Below are positions 12,301 through 25,749 of a stretch of 64,000 nucleotides of DNA, one piece after another (position 1 is the stretch's first letter; every line of letters begins with the position of its first letter). The position numbers and the translations under genes are program-made. This stretch comes from Helopsaltes ochotensis (taxonomy: Eukaryota; Chordata; Aves; Passeriformes; Locustellidae): positions 128,756 through 192,755 of the forward strand of contig VXBM01000666.1 in NCBI GenBank assembly GCA_013400155.1. The letters are read 5' to 3'. The notes beneath the pieces were generated by a model that was not told where the DNA came from, searched no databases, and saw only the letters and a list, made by a program, of their open reading frames with translations.

Positions 12301-15300
12301 GGTCAGATAAATTGCATTTCATAATGGAGTCGATAACTGCAGGGCAGCAATGACCATTGACAACATTCAAGTCCACGGTGCCCTCACACAGCCTTGAAAA
12401 TCTGCAACAGGGGACGAGGAAAGCCTCTCTCACTGTCCTTGTGGCTAACCCAAGAGCAAAAGGAAAACTGACTGCTGGAAGCAGCTCCCAAGCTAACACC
12501 AGAGAGCTCATGCCCAATTCCACATTCAATTACAGTGGTTTATTTTTTCAGCACTGACAGGTATACCACCTGTAACTGAATCACTATTTGATGAGAACAT
12601 GTATATAACAGGATAGGAATCAGACCTCACTCCTCCAAATACACAGATGAACTGCAATTAAATCTGACAGGCTGCAGTTCTATATGCAAACTGGCTGTGA
12701 GCAGTTTCTCCTAGGCTTACAAACAGATGTTGAATAGCTTGATTTTTAATACCTATATTGCTTTAAAACTCAATTCTGCCCATTTCATCATTGGATGTTA
12801 CTGACCCTTCTGTTGCAGAGTCTCAACTATCCGTTATTTCTTTGGAATTCTTACTCAAATGTAGTTTAATAATATCTATACACCTGTTCACACTTGGCTG
12901 CATTGTCTGTGAGTTCTGTGTGCTGGAGTCCAGGTGGCCCAGATCTTTGCAATTCCTGCTCCATTCTTCCATGCCATGAAACCAACTGTGTTGGTCCAGT
13001 TTTTCCATCCTTTGGGAACAAAAGCTGTCTCTTCAGATGCAGTCTGAATCCAGGGCAAAAGGTCAACAAATTGTAAATCTACATCAAAATTAGATATGCA
13101 CTTTAAAAGTGAATAACTCACATTATTAGGAGTGTAATAATGAGACGGTTTCTGAAGTAGCACCATTTAGCTGAGGGGTTTCTCAGCATAAATCTACACT
13201 CTACCCTTTCTATATCCAAGATATGAAATATTTGGTGTTGGATAACCATGTCAGAGATATACAGGGTAGAGATATACAGGGATTTTTAAAAACTATTCTC
13301 CAGAGTACCTCACTATTAAAAGAGTCAGAGGTAATACAAAGGAACAGCATGTCTCTAATGCATTTTGTTCTTTTACAGCTGACAACACGGGTGAGAAAGA
13401 CATTTATAAATAATTGGATGGTGAAGGATGGGGCTGTGGTTGACACAAATGGCTGAACTGAAAGAGGAAAAAAAGAAGTTTACCAGCCAATGAACTAACG
13501 GTCCTCTGAAGAGGAGAAAGTTACCTGGAGTAGACACTGCCACCAAACAGCTGTACAGAATGTTACCTTAACTCTGAATTAATAATGTACCTTTGGACGC
13601 TTCTCCCATAGAGGGAAAGGTGACTCAAGGTTCATAAACCAAAAGCACTGGTGTTTTGGGGGAGCTGTGGAAGCTCCTGCAGAATGAGCTCGTTCTACTT
13701 TATGGCCTGTGAGATTGCCCCAGAGAAAATGCCCTCGGAGAAGCAAGGGGACGGCCAGGTGTTGTGCTGCTGCCCTGCAGGGCTGGTGACTTTCTGGGCT
13801 AGAAATGCACCTACTGATCTGTGCCAGAGGGAGACAGCGCTCCACAAGAGATCATCAGGTGGCATTTGTTACTGTAAGCTCATGCCCCCCAACCACTTCC
13901 AACACAGGCTGCTTTTCACAGTCCTCCGTACTTTTATCTTCACATGAATAAATGTGATTGTCGATTTCCTTCAGCTGTAATCCTGGGTTTGACAGGACAC
14001 ACCAAAAAGAGGTAAACTCTGCTGCATCATAAAGTACTTCCCATGCCATTTTCTAGCAGCCACACAGGTACATCCAGTGTTCACCAGAGGCGCTTTTAGA
14101 AAAGTTACACGTAAAATAGAGAAAATGTTGAAAGATTCACACCAAGGTCCTCAGAAGATAAAACCTCAGTCTCATTTTGTGCATAGCAAAACAGTAAAAA
14201 GTGGAAAACAGATGCTGCTAGTGGTCAGCTTGAAACCACTTGGTATTTTGGGCACTTAAAGGCAAAATTTCAAAATGAATTTTTACTGAAGGACTTAGAG
14301 GAGTCCTTGACCTGTTGAGTTCTAATGATGAAAAGATCACGGCTCATTGCATTCAGCAATTCTCTTTTCTTACACATGTGCGTGCACACGCAGATATGCT
14401 CATTTTATATTTAGTGACATGAATGCATATCATCCAGAGCAGCTTTGGAAGTCCAGAATGACTCAATGTGAAGTCACTCATCAGGCTTCTCTTTGCCAGG
14501 TGGTTTAATATTCTCTGAAGAAATGGTTTTATCTGTTCTGTAACAGTTCTTATGTCTAGCATTGCTTAAGAACATAACTACAGTGCTTGCCAAAGTTTAC
14601 CTGCATCATTTGAAGGAGCAATGGAAAGGTCAGATACAGAGCAGCAAAAGTCCTTTTACTGTATTCATTTAAGATGTCTGGGCTTAGTCACAGAAGAGCA
14701 ATTCTACACTAGCCATTTTCTTTATGGTAAAAGCTATTCAGGCCAGAACCTCCCAGAGAACAACTAGCCTAAATTAACAAGGTCCTGCACAGTAACATAT
14801 TTCATCACTTTTCAGCCTGCTCAATTTTTTTATGCCAACTCTGCAGACCTCAGCTATGTTCAAGAGCTGTCTTATGTCTCAGGTGTCCTACTGAGTTGTG
14901 AAATGGACCTTCATCACACTAAGTTACGGAGTTGGGAGGTTCATTTTCCAAGTTTACACTACGTCTAGCATGTTCCACATTCCACACAACTTATTAGCAG
15001 CCAGTTAAACCATTGTACACTTCAAACAAAACCAGAAATGTAAGAAGCACACTGAATTTTCTTACATATGGCACTGCATGAAAGACAGCTGTATTTGAAA
15101 TTAAGGCAATACTTATGCCTGCACTTCTGCAGGACCTATGGACCTGATACAACTCTCTCAGTGGCTGGATTTCTCCATGTTCTCCACTCAGTATTTGGCA
15201 GCTGCAGTCTTTGACTTACATTAAAAAAAAAATCTAAAAGCTAGGCCCTTGGCATTTTGAAGACACGGATATGTCCCAACATTTCCTCCTTGGAACTTAA

Positions 15301-17548
15301 CACAGACCAACATTGGTGAGAGATAGCCTCCCACCATATCTTTGCTTAATTCTGAGCTTTGCTTCTAATAATTATTTTGCTACAGAAAAGCCTGGAAACT
15401 GTCGAAACCTATTCCTACTGTGACTGATTGAGAGGTTTATAAACAGGTCTTTCTCTTCCACAAGGAACACAGCATAAGAAGAACCGAATCACTACATCTA
15501 CTGTTCTTGTAATTTCAAGAAGAAAAATATGATAAAGCAATCAATGGAATACTGCAAGTTGTTTTTTCCCATCTAGCTAATATGTTAGCAACATGAGCTT
15601 TGAAACTTGTCTGTTGCTGTAAGGTTTCTTTAACTGAAGTCTCAAGAAATTAAAGAAAAGAAGAACTAGTGACAACTTCTGCTTAAGATTTGGACGTAAT
15701 CTGAAGATGTAGTAAGCATATATAAGGTAAGCATTTTTTACAGTTTCAAATCCCCAAGGAAGTGTCCAAAAAACTTCTTGCTAACCAGGTGGTACCGCTG
15801 CACCTCAGAACCAGCAGTAAAAGAGCAACAGGTCAAGCAGGCATTATACAATCAGCATCTTCTCAGCTCACTGTGATGGAAGCCAAATGCCTTGTATCTT
15901 TATACAAAGCTGATGGAGCGTTTGAGACATTAATACTCTCTCTTTTCATGATACTGTTTGGCCTTGTTAAGGAGGGTACAAGGGGAAGGAATGTCTGCTC
16001 TGTTTCAAAAGAGTGCTTCTGCCTAAGTACCTTAATAACAGAGCGTATGGCCGGGCACCAGAATCAGCCGGTCCTCTCCCAAATCCAGGGACAGATGCAT
16101 CTCCCAACCCTTAACAAGTCCACTCGAGATTTTTGTCAGGCAACCTGTAGATAAGTGTTTACCAAGCTTTCAAGATCGGAAGAAACACACCCCCCCACCC
16201 CCCCAAACTGCTGAACAGTTACTCGTAAATAGTGTCAGCGGGGTGGGACCAAACACATCTCAATGCTCTGGACCGTTCAGAACTTTTCCATAAGGAAAGG
16301 AGAAGAGAAAAAAACAAACAAAAAACTTTTGTCTTTTTGCAACACTGACCTCATGCCAAATGAGTACAGATCAAATAGACTTTGAAAGTGAGCTTTAGAT
16401 AAGCTATATATTTTAAGTGACATGGGATAATTTTTTGTTTGGTTGGATTTTATTTTATTTTGTACTTGAACTGAATAGGGTTGAAATTATTACAGGTTGA
16501 TTTATTTTAATGCTAGTTTCATACCATGGTGAGGATGAGGTTTAAAACATTGTATAAAGGTGGGATCAAATGTAAATAGTGCAATACTTGATTGTGTTAA
16601 CAACTAAAGAGCAATTTAGGACACAAAATGAAGACAGACCAAGCAACATGGTTTAAGTGGTTACAAAACTGGAAATTATTTTAATATATAATAGTGCCAT
16701 CTGACCAGTATATTGGTTTTGTCCTCTAATACACTTAGATGAGATTTTGTGGTCGTGTAACCCCAGATGGCAACTAAGCCCCAGGCAGCTGCTCACTCAC
16801 TCCACCACCCACAGGATGGTGAGGGAATATGAAGAGTAAAAGAGAAATTGTATTTTGACACTTTAATAGGTAAAGTAAGAGGTGCACACAGGAGCAAAGC
16901 AAAACAAGGAATTAACAGTCACCACTTCCCATGGGCAGGCAGGTGTAAAGCCATCCCCAGGAGAGCAGGGCCATGTGCAGTGGTTACTTGGGAAGACAAA
17001 AGTCATGACTCCAAATGTCCCCTCCCTTCCTCCTTCTTTTCCTGAGTGTGATGCCATATGGTATGGAATATCCAATACAGCTAATACATGCAACCAAGCA
17101 TTACAGCAGCTAAACCCACATGGTATTGTTAGACATGCTTGCCATACCAAAATAAAGAATATCTTTCTTCACTTTTGAGCATTTATGGAAATAAATACCG
17201 TTATAATGTACTACTGCAGAAACATGCTTCCACAGTTTTCCACTTCTTATAATCTGTCACATATAGTTTACTATTTTGCCTTTATGATAATTTTGTAATA
17301 ATCCAACCCTGTTTTAGTCAATACTTTAGTGTGATGTACAAAATCATGGACTGGCAGTAAGAATGGCAGCCTTAACTCAATTTAAAAAAAAAAATTAAAA
17401 GAGTCTTACAGATCTTAATTCTTATAAGAACGGAAATATTTCTATTATACAATTGAAACAGTTGGTAAGTAACTTAAAAAACCCCAGAAACCTAAAAAAC
17501 TCGTAATTTGTAAAAAGAAATGAAGCTCTCAAAAATAACCACTGACCC
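9307..17548. other. Non-coding stretch, no gene recognised
   Basis: About 8 kb of unique-looking DNA. The longest open frames (for example 15,762-16,154 plus) begin at non-ATG codons and show no family features. A C-rich run sits at about 16,188-16,205 and a short duplicated AGAGATATACAGGG at about 13,254-13,281. Confidence 0.55.
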
Positions 17549-18182
17549 ACAGAATCATTTAGGTTGGAGAAAACTTTCTCGGGCAGTCCCTTCCAATGCT
17601 TGACAATCCTTTATGTGAAGAAATTCTTCCTGATGTCCCACCCGAACCTCCCATGGAGAAGTTTGAGGCTGTTTCCTCTCATCTTGTCCCTTCTTGCCTT
17701 GGAGAAGACACCAACCCCCACCTGGTTACACCCTCCTTTCAGGTAGTTGTAGAGAACATGAAGGTCCTCCCTGAGCTTCCTTTTCTCCAGGATAAATACC
17801 CCCAGCTCCCTTGGCAGTTCCTCACTGGACATGTCCTCCAGACCCTTCACCAGCTCTGCTGCCCTTTTCTGGACTGATTCCAGGACTTCAATGTCTTTTC
17901 TATCATGAGGTGCTCAGAGCTGGACACAGGATTTGAGGTGTGTCCTCAGCAGTGCCAGCACAGGGGGACAATCCCTGCCCTGCTCCTGCTGGCCACACCA
18001 CTGCTGATCCAGGCCAGGATGCCTTTGGCCTTCTTGCCCACCTGGGCACAGCCTGGCTCATGTCCAGCCGCTGTCACCAGCACCCCCAGGGCCTTTCCAG
18101 CCTCTCTGCCCCAGCCTGTGGAGCTGCCTGGGGCTGTTGTGAGCCAAGGGCAGGACCCGGCCCTGGGCCTTGTTGAACCCAT
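17549..18182 (-). mobile_element. CR1 LINE fragment, minus orientation
   Basis: Read on the minus strand this is the 3' part of a CR1 reverse-transcriptase ORF and its 3' UTR. Recognisable segments include the GGGTTCAACAAGGCC start, a CCAGCAGTGCC-type segment, the CTGGAGAAAAGGAAGCTCAGG stretch, CTACAACTACCTGAAAGGAG and the GAAGAATTTCTT region. Many stops and indels break the frame, so it is a dead copy. The long plus-strand frames at 17,905-18,237 are shadows of the CR1 ORF. Confidence 0.9.
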
Positions 18183-19390
18183 AACATTACAACACCAATC
18201 AGAAAGTTCAAAAGCATCTGAAATACATTCAGTTTAAATAACTAGAAAGCTGAGAAATATATTTGTTTATAACAGCACATAAATTAATAACATGTAACAA
18301 CTGGCTTAATTGAAAAGCAGCATTAAGATTTGTGAAACAATAATTCAGTTACAACTCTAAAAAACCTTTTTTTCAATTCTTTCAATTCTTTTTCAATCCT
18401 CAACTTAAAACAATTGTGAAAGTGTTTTAATTTTCCTCTCCACTACATTAAAAAAAGAAATCATATTTTGTCTTAAGTATTGCACTCTGACAAGTGAAAA
18501 AAAATAAAATCTAAAAATCCAAGAAATACAAGAATTGTTTTACTCCAGTCATGCTTGAATTTTGTCCCAGTTGTTGATCATGCAGGTTCTTCATCTGAAT
18601 GAGTAAAACAGTCAATGGGACTGCAGACAGTTCTACAAGTTTCTCAGCACTTGAACTAACAAACTGACAATAGGCTGTGGAAGTGTTTGGGGGTTTTTGT
18701 GTGATTTCTCTCACTTACATTTTCCTTAAGATGACTTCTTGAATTTTTAAACTATTAAGGACCAGTTTATAACTTTGGCATCTCTTACTGATATTCTAAC
18801 AAAACCCTAGGATTACTTTGTGACATGATATCCTGCTTTTTCAGTATAACAGAAAAGTGACCTAAGGTGCAGCTGGGATCATGATACCCATTTGTTTCTT
18901 TTTATCAATAAACTTTGGAAGGGGGGAACAAAGCAAAATTTAATTCCTAAAAGACTTTCAGGGAAGTTAATGAAAAACCTACTCTGATATTTAAAAAAAA
19001 CCCCAAACCAACAAACCGAACAAACCCGGTGGAAGAAAAAAAAAACCCCAGGGCAATGGGTTTTCAATCTCTTTAAAAGAGATCAGGGCAATGATCTCTT
19101 TTCAAGTGCTGAACTTAAGTGAAGACGTTGACAGGCAGGTTGCAGCAGCGCCTGCCTCATCCGCTGAGAGGGGGACCCAAGCCTTGCAGGTACCCTACAG
19201 ACACAGCCCCTCCTCCAGGAGCATCCCCACAGCCCCACACCAGCGAGGTGCATCAGCACTCGTGTGCAGATCACGGTGGCTCGGTTCTCAGCCGAATATC
19301 CACGCTAGCAGCAACAGTGCATTTCAACCGGACACGGCGGGAAGAAAAAGGGGTGAAGTAAAGCCAGCACCAAGTACGGGCTTGTTGCAG
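18183..19390. other. Non-coding stretch, no gene recognised
   Basis: AT-rich DNA with short A-runs and a CAATTCTTTT-type repetition near 18,365-18,400, leading into the CpG island. No gene features are seen. Confidence 0.55.
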
Positions 19391-19399
19391 TCGGGAATT

Positions 19400-20520
19400 A
19401 TTCGGGGGGGTAGATCCCATTCCGTCTCTCCCAGAGGCGCCCACTCTCTGCCATCAGTCACAGAGCTCGAAACAAACCCTTTTCCCCGCTCGCTGGGTGT
19501 GCGTGACCCATCCCAGCGCAGGGCGCTCCGCAGCCGCACCAAGGCTGCGGGCTCNNNNNNNNNNNNNNNNNNNNNNNNNNNNNNNNNNNNNNNNNNNNNN
19601 NNNNNNNNNNNNNNNNNNNNNNNNNNNNNNNNNNNNNNNNNNNNNNNNNNNNNNNNNNNNNNNNNNNNNNNNNNNNNNNNNNNNNNNNNNNNNNNNNNNN
19701 NNNNNNNNNNNNNNNNNNNNNNNNNNNNNNNNNNNNNNNNNNNNNNNNNNNNNNNNNNNNNNNNNNNNNNNNNNNNNNNNNNNNNNNNNNNNNNNNNNNN
19801 NNNNNNNNNNNNNNNNNNNNNNNNNNNNNNNNNNNNNNNNNNNNNNNNNNNNNNNNNNNNNNNNNNNNNNNNNNNNNNNNNNNNNNNNNNNNNNNNNNNN
19901 NNNNNNNNNNNNNNNNNNNNNNNNNNNNNNNNNNNNNNNNNNNNNNNNNNNNNNNNNNNNNNNNNNNNNNNNNNNNNNNNNNNNNNNNNNNNNNNNNNNN
20001 NNNNNNNNNNNNNNNNNNNNNNNNNNNNNNNNNNNNNNNNNNNNNNNNNNNNNNNNNNNNNNNNNNNNNNNNNNNNNNNNNNNNNNNNNNNNNNNNNNNN
20101 NNNNNNNNNNNNNNNNNNNNNNNNNNNNNNNNNNNNNNNNNNNNNNNNNNNNNNNNNNNNNNNNNNNNNNNNNNNNNNNNNNNNNNNNNNNNNNNNNNNN
20201 NNNNNNNNNNNNNNNNNNNNNNNNNNNNNNNNNNNNNNNNNNNNNNNNNNNNNNNNNNNNNNNNNNNNNNNNNNNNNNNNNNNNNNNNNNNNNNNNNNNN
20301 NNNNNNNNNNNNNNNNNNNNNNNNCTCCCCCCGCCGCTGGCGCTGCCCCGGCCACTCCCGCCCCTGCGGCGCCTCCCCGTCACCCCCCGCCTGCCCCCGG
20401 GGTCCCCGGACATGCCGAGACCCTTCCCCTCCCGGGCAGCGCCTTAGGACCACCGGGCTGCGCCCACCTGGGAGGCGGAGGAGGATGAGGAGAAGGACGA
20501 GGAGAAGGATCATTATCGGT
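19400..20520. promoter_or_regulatory. CpG island interrupted by a 770-bp assembly gap
   Basis: GC- and CpG-rich sequence flanks the gap on both sides (19,400-19,554 and 20,325-20,520), unlike the AT-rich surroundings, so the missing 770 bp are almost certainly GC-rich too. Such islands normally mark vertebrate promoters. By synteny with human 5q13 (AGGF1, ZBED3, PDE8B) this could be the PDE8B promoter and first exon on the minus strand, but no PDE8B residue is visible on either side. The very long open frames through the gap are artefacts of unknown bases. Confidence 0.6.
19555..20324. other. Assembly gap (770 N)
   Basis: A run of 770 undetermined bases inside a CpG island. GC-rich first exons are the usual casualty of such gaps in bird assemblies. 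Confidence 0.99.
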
Positions 20521-20564
20521 GGTGCAGCCCCCCTCGCGACCCAGGCAGCCTCCCATATGGACAG

Positions 20565-20586
20565 CATTACACACACACACGCACAC
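20565..20586. repeat. Short (CA)n microsatellite
   Basis: A run of CA dinucleotides interrupted once by CG, at the right shoulder of the CpG island. Confidence 0.85.
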
Positions 20587-20641
20587 AGAGCAGCAACCCC
20601 AGTTGCGCTAAATACTTTTCAAAAGAAAAGTTACCGACACT

Positions 20642-20660
20642 CATTTTGACGGTCAAAATG
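20642..20660. promoter_or_regulatory. Perfect inverted repeat with TGAC half-sites next to the CpG island
   Basis: CATTTTGAC, one G, then its exact reverse complement GTCAAAATG. The core TGAC-G-GTCA resembles a palindromic CREB/ATF-type or nuclear-receptor-type site with altered spacing. It lies about 120 bp outside the CpG-dense core. Binding is inference only. Confidence 0.4.
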
Positions 20661-22675
20661 TGCCCCGGTCATGGGTGAGCAAATCTCAGTTGTTCGGGGG
20701 TACTGAGCGGAGCCACATAGCACCCACTGCAAGTTAGGGGGAAAAAGGCCAGAACTGTTACACAGTTCTTAATGCTGCTTTTCAATTAAGCCAATATTCA
20801 ATGACACAAGTTGCCATTTTACCCTAGGCGTCTGATAGTTGCCAATCCCTGTTCCCAGTCCCTGGGGAGATAATCAAGAAAAATGTTTAATGCTACAGAG
20901 ATTTATACACCTTCTTAGCTTTCCATGGTGAATAGTTTCATTGACCTCAGTGAAACTATGTAGGAGGTGTAAAGTTAAATATGGGGGGTTTAAGTCGTTG
21001 CAAGATTTTAGTTTAAATCTCTCTGTTTTTAATGGCACATAATAAATCCTTCAAGAATTGGTAATGTCATCCAAGCACTATGCTTCCTGCCTAATAAAGC
21101 ATTTATCTGAAACCCAGTCACCAAGGAACACTTGTGTATGTATCTTTCCTTCCTCTTGGAATATTACCTGATGTTTGACCACTGTTTCTCCACCTAATTT
21201 TAAGTGAGTGATGTAATAATACTAGAAATATAAAGCATGGTTAGTGCAAGGATTGTGATGTCGTATGACAAAACGGTCTGAATACATTATTTTTGGTTCT
21301 TAATGCTTTTGAAGCACTTTCATGAATTAGATTTCAGTTTATTCATAAGTGATGGTTTCACAGCTAAAATGCCTCAGTTTAGAGAGACTCTCAGCCTTTA
21401 GCCTCTGTCTCTCTTGATGCAGTTCATGGGTCGTTGCAATTATAATAATACAGACAGGCACCAATCCATCAAGGAACTGGACTGAGAGCATCAATCTGTT
21501 TGACAAATGTTATTTTCAGTTTTCCAGTTACCACAGTGAGCCCGTGTTGGCCCTGGGAATAACAATTTTCTAGGTAGATGTTTTCCCCACTAGTTGTCAC
21601 TGTTCACAAATCAAGTTGTGGCTTACATCCTGCCCCATATTTACATGTTTGCCCACTGCCACAGTGCTCTGCTGGTGGCTATCTCTGAGGGCAACCTTGA
21701 AGATAGGCTCGGTACAAGTAAAACGAAGCAGACTGTGTTTCATCACTCAACCATGCAGCCTTTCTTGCTGCTTAGTCTGCACTTCTGGATGAGACCTCAC
21801 TGCCTCCCAGAACTTAATGCACCTAGCTGCAGATGAACGTGTCCTAAATCCTCACTTAATAACAGCAGCAGCCAGTTTTATGCATCCGTTGCAATACTCT
21901 CAAGTCTCTCTTCCTTTCTATTAATGGTTGGGAAATTTAAGTTGGGGATTTGAGCTGCCTACCATACACCTCAACTGAGATTTGGAAGTGAGCCAGCTCA
22001 GAACCCATACACTTGTGGGGTATACCCAAAACCTATCACTTTTGGGTAAGAGATGTTACCCAAAAGACCTTTAAGATCTGTTGACTATCTAGTTTGAGAC
22101 TTTTTTCATGGGAATTTACTCACCCCAGCTATCAATGGCATTTAGAATTTTAATAAAGGATGTGACCATAAACCATATTTTGACTTGCAGACTGAGCTTG
22201 GTGGAATATTATATCATACCCTAAATTGTGTTGCTAGCTATTCACAGTCCCTTTTTCTGAATTGATATAAATTATCAGGTAAGTTATTTTGTTAGTCAAT
22301 CAGGTTTCCTTAACATCCTAGTATTCCAGTTTCTGCCCTGTTCCCATTGAATTCAGTGACAACTTTGCTATTGATTTCAGACAGCTTTGCAGGAATCTGC
22401 CCATTCTGATGCCAGAAATTGATGCCAGAAAACAAGCTCTAGGAATAAGAAGTCACAATTCTGGAGAAGCACAGCTAAATGCAGCCCTCAAGCAGCAACC
22501 CCCACTCTGTTTACTTTAGGTCAATGGTGAAAGAGCACAACTAAAGAGGATGAGCCTCTCTGTGCAACGTGCCAGAGTGCTTGAGAGGAGTGAAGGCTGC
22601 AGGAAGGGGAGCTGTGGGGACTGTTGAAAAGCAACAGGAAAGTGTGAAGAGTAACAGTGCTTTGCCTGACAGCAG
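20661..22675. other. Non-coding stretch, no gene recognised
   Basis: Unique-looking DNA. A 9-bp inverted repeat (ATAGTTTCA and TGAAACTAT) flanks a TTGACCTCAG spacer at about 20,932-20,959. This resembles the style of ancient amniote repeats but is too short to assign. Confidence 0.5.
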
Positions 22676-22870
22676 AATCAAAGAAGCAAAGAACCAAAGG
22701 ATGGTTGAGTTTGAAAGGGTCATCTGGTCAAATCCCCCACACACCCAAGAAGGGCCATCTATAGCCGGTTGCTTGGGATGGGCATATCTGGATGTAGTTT
22801 TTAGTATCTCCAAGTATGATGACACCTCTAGACCACCTATTCATTCCAGTGCTCAGTCACCCTTACAGCT
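22676..22870 (-). mobile_element. Old, diverged CR1 3' end
   Basis: On the plus strand the order AGGATGGTTGAG, TTTGAAAGGGTCAT, GGTTGCTTGGGATGGGCAT, ATCTCCAAGTATGATG, TTCCAGTGCTCAGTCACCC is the reverse complement of a CR1 3' end. It carries many substitutions, so this is an old copy. It explains most of the open frame at 22,569-23,075. Confidence 0.75.
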
Positions 22871-25700
22871 CCCTGCTGATATTCAGAGAGGATCTCCCAT
22901 TTTACAGTTTCATGTCCACTGCCTCCGGACCTGCCACTGGGCACCACTGAAAGAGTCTGAGCTCCTTTCACCCTCCCTTCAGTTTTACATTGGTGAGATA
23001 TGCCCCGTGCCTGCTCCCCTCCAGGCTCAGCAGTCTCAACTCTCAGCCTCTCCTCAGAAGCACAGTGCTTCTTAGGAACTTAGAGAGACAGAACTAGTAA
23101 GTGATGATCAGTGTGAGCAGAAGCTGGAGTGGAGCCGAGTGAGTGGCTGAGCAGAGGGGAAGAATGTCGCTAAACTAGGAACTGACAGAAGGTTAAAGCC
23201 TCCTTTTTCTACCATCAGTGCTCTTCCTGCATCTTGCCCGTGAGAAGACAACCATGGATTTACTGAACAAGGTGAAAGAGGGAATATTAAAGAGGGTGCA
23301 CACTTGCACCACCTCTCATAGCACGGTCCAGTCATGCTCCTGAAGTCATCTTGTTGCAGTATGCCCTGGCTGATGAGCATGAAAGCAGAGGGCTTTACTG
23401 CGGGCAGCATGCACCAACCAAGGATGTACAGGAGGGACAGCTACACTGAAGTAGGATCTGCCCTCAGAAATGCATATTTAGTATGGCCCCAGAATGAAGT
23501 CAGTGCATCCAGGCACTGGAAAATATTCACATGTATCAGTTTTTCCACTACTAAAGAGCCTTTGCTGGCTTTAACTGCAACTTTATAAATCCTAACAAAT
23601 TTTATGCTCACAGGAAACCAATTTTTTACACATGACTAATTTCGGCATGATGAATTTAAGCATATGAGGGATTTTGGAAGCCAGCAGTGGAACCCTGAAG
23701 CACCCTGTATTTTTGTTCTTTTCCGGTAGAAAGCAGTGGATATACATTCTCTATGGTGTTTACACCTGCAAATCCCTCCAGAATGAGGAAAATATACTCC
23801 TCAAAACTTTATATCCCTTCCAAAGCCAGTCATAGGCTTCCCTCTGACCTCAATATTGAGGCTTTATGCTACGAGTAGATTGCTAAGTTTATGTCGGTAT
23901 TATTGGAAGTATCATCTGTAAATCCCAGTTCATTGCAGTAAGAATATACTACTTCAGAGGTCGTATTTTACAGAGACTTGAAAATCTGGTACTTGACAAC
24001 CCACTATTGAAGACAGTTACCTCTATTCATGGTTCATTTACTGTAAAACCAGTTTAAGAATGTATAAATAAGCCTGTACAAAAAAAAATTTACTAGGCTG
24101 TTAGGAGGCTGAACAGTTTCTCAGTCCTTTCATATTGGTCCAACAAATTTCTTAACTACAGTAAAAAATGACATCTTGTACACCCAGATTAGAGCATAGT
24201 CAATACCTACAAATTATTTTAATTATCCAGACTACATGCAGTGCTTTTACCTTAAACTGCATATGTGAGAAATAATCATGACAGCTAGAATAGGACTTTT
24301 CTCTGTGTACCTGTGATGAAGGTTAAAAAACCCCTCATCTTCATGGTACTTTGATTATGTATAACATATTATTATCAAATGCTAACTTCATGCTTTTAGT
24401 CATCAACAATACAAGAAATCACGACACTTGAAAATCAATAAGATATTAAATACAAGAGGTGAAGGTTACTTTTGCTTGAGAAAGAGCAAAGTGTGGCTTT
24501 CAATCCACAAATCCAGTGACTCACTCAACAAAGAAATAAAGAGGAGCATCACTGACGGCAATGACCTCTCTCAAACTCTACCAGAAAGCAAAATAATACT
24601 TATTTTAAAATTCTCTGCCCCAAATTCCTTTAATTTCATAACTTTGAAATATCACTCATTGCAGCAAAACTGTGTTTTAATTTACCTTGGTTTCTTTACA
24701 CTGTCCTGTGACTGCTGTGAATAACAATCTCCCAATTGCAAAATCCTACAAAAAAAATATACCCTCTGGTAGGTATTGTTCAATAGAATGAGGTTCCTGG
24801 AATTGCTTGCCAATCTCAGCAAGAACTTGACTTTGATCTTCCTTTCACAGTCAGATTTTGAACAGTGCCACTTAGTTCAGTTTTGCCCAGAAGTTCATAC
24901 AACACTTTACATTATGGATATTTTGCAAGTGGGGGAAGAAGACTGTCTCAAGGAAGCAAACTCCAGTTTCCTTTCCACTAGCAGCCCTTGGCACTGTATA
25001 AATCGCCAGGCACAAGTTGTTCTGCGAGTGCGCAGAGGGGCAGGTGGCCTTCCTTTACTCTCTACCTTCTCAACTGCTTTGTGTACGAGCAAGGAAGAGC
25101 ATCGGTTCCTGCCCTTCTCTGTCCGCAGTTATTTCTCCCTAGGTGCAGGAGAAGATGCAGTCCTGGCATTTTGCTCCTCACTGCTGAGAGGTGATGAGCT
25201 GCCCCAGGGATGCAGATTGCCTCCTGGGGATGGATACCTGCAGTAATTTTCCCTAGGATGGGGCCAAAACGGTACTGTCCTTACTATCAGCTTTATTTTG
25301 AGAGACACAACGAACCTTTTACTACGTTTTGAAGAGGACGAGTAACATACAGAAATAGATAGCAACAACAGCCTTCAGCCCCTAGCAGTAGCAAAGGGTG
25401 TTAGGATTTACTCGAGGAGCTTAACTTCTGGCAGGACAGTGGCCACATACTTCTAGGTATGAGCAAATTTTCTAGAACAACACTGACCACACCACATTTC
25501 AAAGGCTTAGGCTGCTGCTCTCGAGCAAACGCTTTTGAGTCCTGTGAAGGCAACCCAAAGGCAAACCAAAGTTAGGAAACGCCAACTGCAGGTCTCCTGA
25601 CAGCACTGAACAGTCCCCCCAAGAAGCATTTCGGTGGTCCTTTCCACACAAGCAGCTTGTTCCTTGCTCGTCATTACTTCAACAGCAGAACCCTTCTCCC
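22871..25700. other. Non-coding stretch, no gene recognised
   Basis: Unique-looking DNA without splice-supported open frames. The frames at 24,776-25,246 show no family features. Confidence 0.5.
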
Positions 25701-25749
25701 TTGATTTATTCCTCTCCAGGAATACCTGCACAGAAAATCCCTCTCGGGT

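Noticed and set aside
15762..16154. 130-residue plus-strand frame
   Set aside because: Starts at GTG, has no recognisable domain and no convincing pair of splice sites.
17905..18237. 110-residue plus-strand frame
   Set aside because: Antisense shadow of a CR1 reverse-transcriptase fragment.
266..19554. PDE8B exons expected on the minus strand
   Set aside because: No PAS, REC-like or phosphodiesterase segment recognised; the region may be a large first intron or intergenic.
19091..20576. Open frames of 316-465 residues across 19,091-20,576
   Set aside because: Most residues are unknown bases in the 770-N gap; the open frame is an artefact.
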